Shown: positions 5,523 through 7,427 of the stretch, piece after piece
How positions within the stretch are numbered: position 1 is the stretch's first letter
Layout of the letters: each line of letters opens with the position of its first letter
Assembly: GCA_017938055.1 (NCBI GenBank)
Contig: JAGBCG010000131.1
Coordinates: forward strand, 1-7,427
DNA length: 7,427 nucleotides
DNA from: Clostridia bacterium
Lineage (GTDB): Bacteria; Bacillota; Clostridia; Oscillospirales; CAG-382
Reading direction: 5' to 3'
Program-made: the position numbers and the translations under genes
Notes under the pieces: model-generated
Seen by the model: the letters and a program-made list of their open reading frames with translations, nothing else
Database searches by the model: none
What the model was told of the DNA's origin: nothing

Positions 5523-6728
5523 ATGTTTAAGAAAAAAGAGTGTGTGGCAATGCTTCTTGCGGGCGGACAGGGAAGTAGGCTTTATGCCCTTACGGAATTT
5601 ACCGCAAAGCCTGCAGTTTCTTTTGGAGCGAAGTACAGAATTATTGACTTTCCACTTTCTAATTGTATAAATTCGGGTATTGACACTGTGGGTGTTCTTA
5701 CTCAGTATCAGCCGTTGCAGCTCAATGAATATATTGGAAACGGTCAGCCGTGGGATTTGGACAGAACATTTGGTGGAGTTACGGTACTTCCTCCTTATCA
5801 GGGCAAAAAAGGTGCTGACTGGTATAAGGGTACAGCGAATGCAATTTACCAGAATTTGAAGTATATCTCAAGATATGACCCTGAATATGTGCTTATTCTT
5901 TCTGGTGACCATATTTATAAAATGGATTATGCAAAAATGCTGCGTGCACATAAGAAGACGGGTGCAGCATGTACTATAAGTGTTCTTGAAGTGCCTTTAA
6001 AGGAGGCAAGCAGATTCGGTATTCTTTCTGCCGATGAGAATAACAAAATTTTCAAGTTTGAGGAAAAGCCAAAGAATCCTACAAGTACAAAGGCATCCAT
6101 GGGTATATACATATTCAATAAGGATGTACTGTTCAAGTATCTTGAAGAAGACGCCTTTACTCAAGGCTCGGCAAATGACTTTGGAAAAAACATTATTCCC
6201 ACAATGCTTGAAAAGGGAGAAAAGATGTACGCTTACAACTTTGAGGGTTACTGGAAAGACGTTGGAACAATCAAGAGCCTTTGGGAAGCAAATATGGATT
6301 TGTTGGGAGAAAATCCTGAGTTCGATATTGACGATGTCTCCTGGAAAATCCGTTCAAGAAATACGGCACAGGCACCTCAGTATATAGGTAGTGATGCAGT
6401 TATAGAAAACTCTGTTATAACAGAGGGATGCGAAATAGACGGAACGGTTATAAACTGTGTGATATCGCCTGGTGTAAAGATTGAAAAGGGTGCGGTTGTA
6501 AAGGACTCAGTGATTATGCAGTCAAGTGTTATAAAAAAAGGTGCAAGAGTTCTTTATTCAATACTTGATGAAGAAGTAACTGTGGGAGAAAACTGCATAA
6601 TTGGTAATGACAAGGAAAATGCAAAGGATGTTTCGGTGGTTGGTGCAGGAGCCAATCTTCCCGACGGCTTTGCGGTTGAAGAAGGAAAAATTGTTTCCTC
6701 AGATGACATAAAAGGAGGAAATGCATGA
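5523..6728 (+). CDS. glgC: Glucose-1-phosphate adenylyltransferase, catalytic subunit
   Basis: Makes ADP-glucose from ATP and glucose-1-phosphate, the committed step of glycogen synthesis. The N-terminal nucleotidyltransferase domain carries the pyrophosphorylase motif LAGGQGSRL (12-20), KPAVSFGAKYRIIDFPLSNC (29-48), SGDHIYKMDY (127-136) with D129 matching the catalytic Asp of the E. coli enzyme, and FEEKP (179-183) with K182 as the expected glucose-1-phosphate lysine. GYWKDVGTI is at 242-250. The C-terminal part (about 285-380) is a left-handed beta-helix of hexapeptide repeats (AVIENSVI, GCEIDGTVI, GVKIEKGAVV). The length of 401 residues is normal and all catalytic motifs are intact. GGAGG at 5507-5511 lies 11 bases before the ATG, a slightly long spacing. 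The stop overlaps the glgD start, so the two subunits are translationally coupled. Confidence 0.97.
   Translation: MFKKKECVAMLLAGGQGSRLYALTEFTAKPAVSFGAKYRIIDFPLSNCINSGIDTVGVLTQYQPLQLNEYIGNGQPWDLDRTFGGVTVLPPYQGKKGADWYKGTANAIYQNLKYISRYDPEYVLILSGDHIYKMDYAKMLRAHKKTGAACTISVLEVPLKEASRFGILSADENNKIFKFEEKPKNPTSTKASMGIYIFNKDVLFKYLEEDAFTQGSANDFGKNIIPTMLEKGEKMYAYNFEGYWKDVGTIKSLWEANMDLLGENPEFDIDDVSWKIRSRNTAQAPQYIGSDAVIENSVITEGCEIDGTVINCVISPGVKIEKGAVVKDSVIMQSSVIKKGARVLYSILDEEVTVGENCIIGNDKENAKDVSVVGAGANLPDGFAVEEGKIVSSDDIKGGNA
6711..6718 (+). promoter_or_regulatory. Ribosome binding site of glgD, inside the glgC end
   Basis: AAAGGAGG at 6711-6718 lies six bases before the ATG at 6725 and nine before the next in-frame ATG at 6728. 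Both are possible, with 6725 better placed. The ATG at 6721 is in another frame and too close. Confidence 0.8.
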
Positions 6729-7427
6729 TGACTACAGTAGCAGGACTTGTATTTTCAAATATACATGACAGAAATGTGCCTGAGCTTACACAGAAAAGAA
6801 CAATGGCTTCAGTACCTTTTGGCGGTAGATACAGACTTGTTGACTTTACACTTTCAAATATGGTAAATGCTGATATATACAAGGTTGGTATTATAACACA
6901 CTATAATTATCAGTCACTTGTTGACCACCTTGAAGCAGGTAAGGACTGGGACCTGGCAAGAAGAAGCGGGGGACTTAAAATTCTTCCACCCTATATTACG
7001 GCATATGATAACACAACCATGTCAACTCAGCCTTATTCATCAAGACTTGAGGCTCTTATGGGTGCGTATAACTTTGTTTCAAAGAGTAAGGAAGAATATA
7101 TAGTTCTTTCGGATTGTGATATAGTTTGTAACATAGATTTAAAAGATGTAATAAACTATCATATAGACAACGGTGCGGATATTACAATCGTAACAAAGAA
7201 TCTGTATATGTCAACTGAGGCAGCAAGAAACTGTACTCTTGTTGAATCCGATAGTGCAGGACGTGTTACGGGACTTATTCACAATCCTGTTGCAATGGCA
7301 GGCTTTATGGATTTGTGCCTTAATATTTTCGTGCTCAAGAGAGAGTATTTGCAGAATATTATCCTCGACAGCATTGCAAGGGGCTATAAGAGCTTTACAA
7401 AGGATATTATTGCGGCAAATAAGGATA
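6725..7427 (+). CDS. glgD: GlgD, non-catalytic subunit of ADP-glucose pyrophosphorylase (3' end outside window)
   Basis: The first 234 residues of a protein usually about 370 long; the frame is open to the window end. It aligns with GlgC through VPFGGRYRLVDFTLSNMVNADI (start 30) and DWDLARRSGGLKILPPY, but the active-site motifs are gone. The GGxGxRL loop is replaced by SNIHDRNVPEL, and SGDHIYKMDY has become SDCDIVCNID (129-138), with Cys at the place of the catalytic Asp in an ungapped alignment. This is typical of GlgD of Firmicutes, which associates with GlgC and raises its activity rather than catalysing. The start overlaps the glgC stop as ATGA (6725-6728), which suggests coupled, roughly equal production of both subunits. 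The C-terminal beta-helix lies beyond the window. No frameshift is seen. Confidence 0.95.
   Translation, partial: MMTTVAGLVFSNIHDRNVPELTQKRTMASVPFGGRYRLVDFTLSNMVNADIYKVGIITHYNYQSLVDHLEAGKDWDLARRSGGLKILPPYITAYDNTTMSTQPYSSRLEALMGAYNFVSKSKEEYIVLSDCDIVCNIDLKDVINYHIDNGADITIVTKNLYMSTEAARNCTLVESDSAGRVTGLIHNPVAMAGFMDLCLNIFVLKREYLQNIILDSIARGYKSFTKDIIAANKD

Noticed and set aside
6034..6387. Open reading frame of 117 codons on the plus strand inside glgC.
   Set aside because: It is an out-of-frame shadow of glgC, whose protein is intact and conserved throughout.
6918..7103. Open reading frame of 61 codons on the plus strand near the window end.
   Set aside because: It lies out of frame inside glgD, which runs open to the window edge and aligns with GlgD throughout.
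1..7427. CRISPR arrays, insertion sequences, tRNA or rRNA genes, and phage or defence modules.
   Set aside because: Nothing with the repeats, transposase motifs or RNA folds of these elements was seen. The window is filled with housekeeping-type genes and short spacers.

Overview
The window looks like ordinary chromosome from a low-GC Gram-positive bacterium of the class Clostridia. The DNA is AT-rich, Shine-Dalgarno sequences of the AAAGGAG type precede most genes, and promoters are of the sigma-A type. The gene content also points to Clostridia: an SLH-domain surface protein, an IreB (UPF0297) protein, a small four-cysteine protein of the DUF6472 type, and a glgB-glgC-glgD cluster (GlgD is essentially a Firmicutes protein). 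All recognised genes lie on the + strand. I do not name a genus.

Layout. (1) 1-948: the 3' end of a surface-protein gene with BspA-like leucine-rich repeats followed by three SLH cell-wall-anchoring domains; its start lies outside the window. (2) 949-1223: an AT-rich spacer ending in a perfect consensus promoter (TTGACA, 17 bp, TATAAT) with a small inverted repeat at the expected transcription start. (3) 1224-2594: a two-gene unit, a cation diffusion facilitator (CDF) metal exporter with manganese-type ligands and a duplicated C-terminal domain, followed 3 bp later by a small cysteine-containing protein. (4) 2595-3309: a promoter, ireB, an unnamed conserved 89-residue protein, and a strong intrinsic terminator. 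ruvX, the usual partner of ireB, is not here. (5) 3310-3568: a second terminator-like hairpin, then an extended -10 promoter. (6) 3569-7427: the glycogen operon, with glgB (branching enzyme), glgC (catalytic ADP-glucose pyrophosphorylase) and glgD (its non-catalytic homologue, cut by the window edge). glgC and glgD overlap by 4 bp.

Function. The glg genes together make ADP-glucose (GlgC with GlgD) and branch the glucan built from it (GlgB); glycogen synthase and phosphorylase genes are likely further downstream. The CDF unit is most simply a metal-efflux locus. IreB is a phosphoprotein linked in Enterococcus to the PASTA-kinase cell-wall stress pathway.

I found no strong evidence for a wholly new biological system. 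The points most worth a second look are the replacement of ruvX by an unnamed small protein next to ireB, the degenerate second cytoplasmic domain of the CDF transporter with its linked four-cysteine protein, and the tandem terminators with an alternative pairing before glgB.
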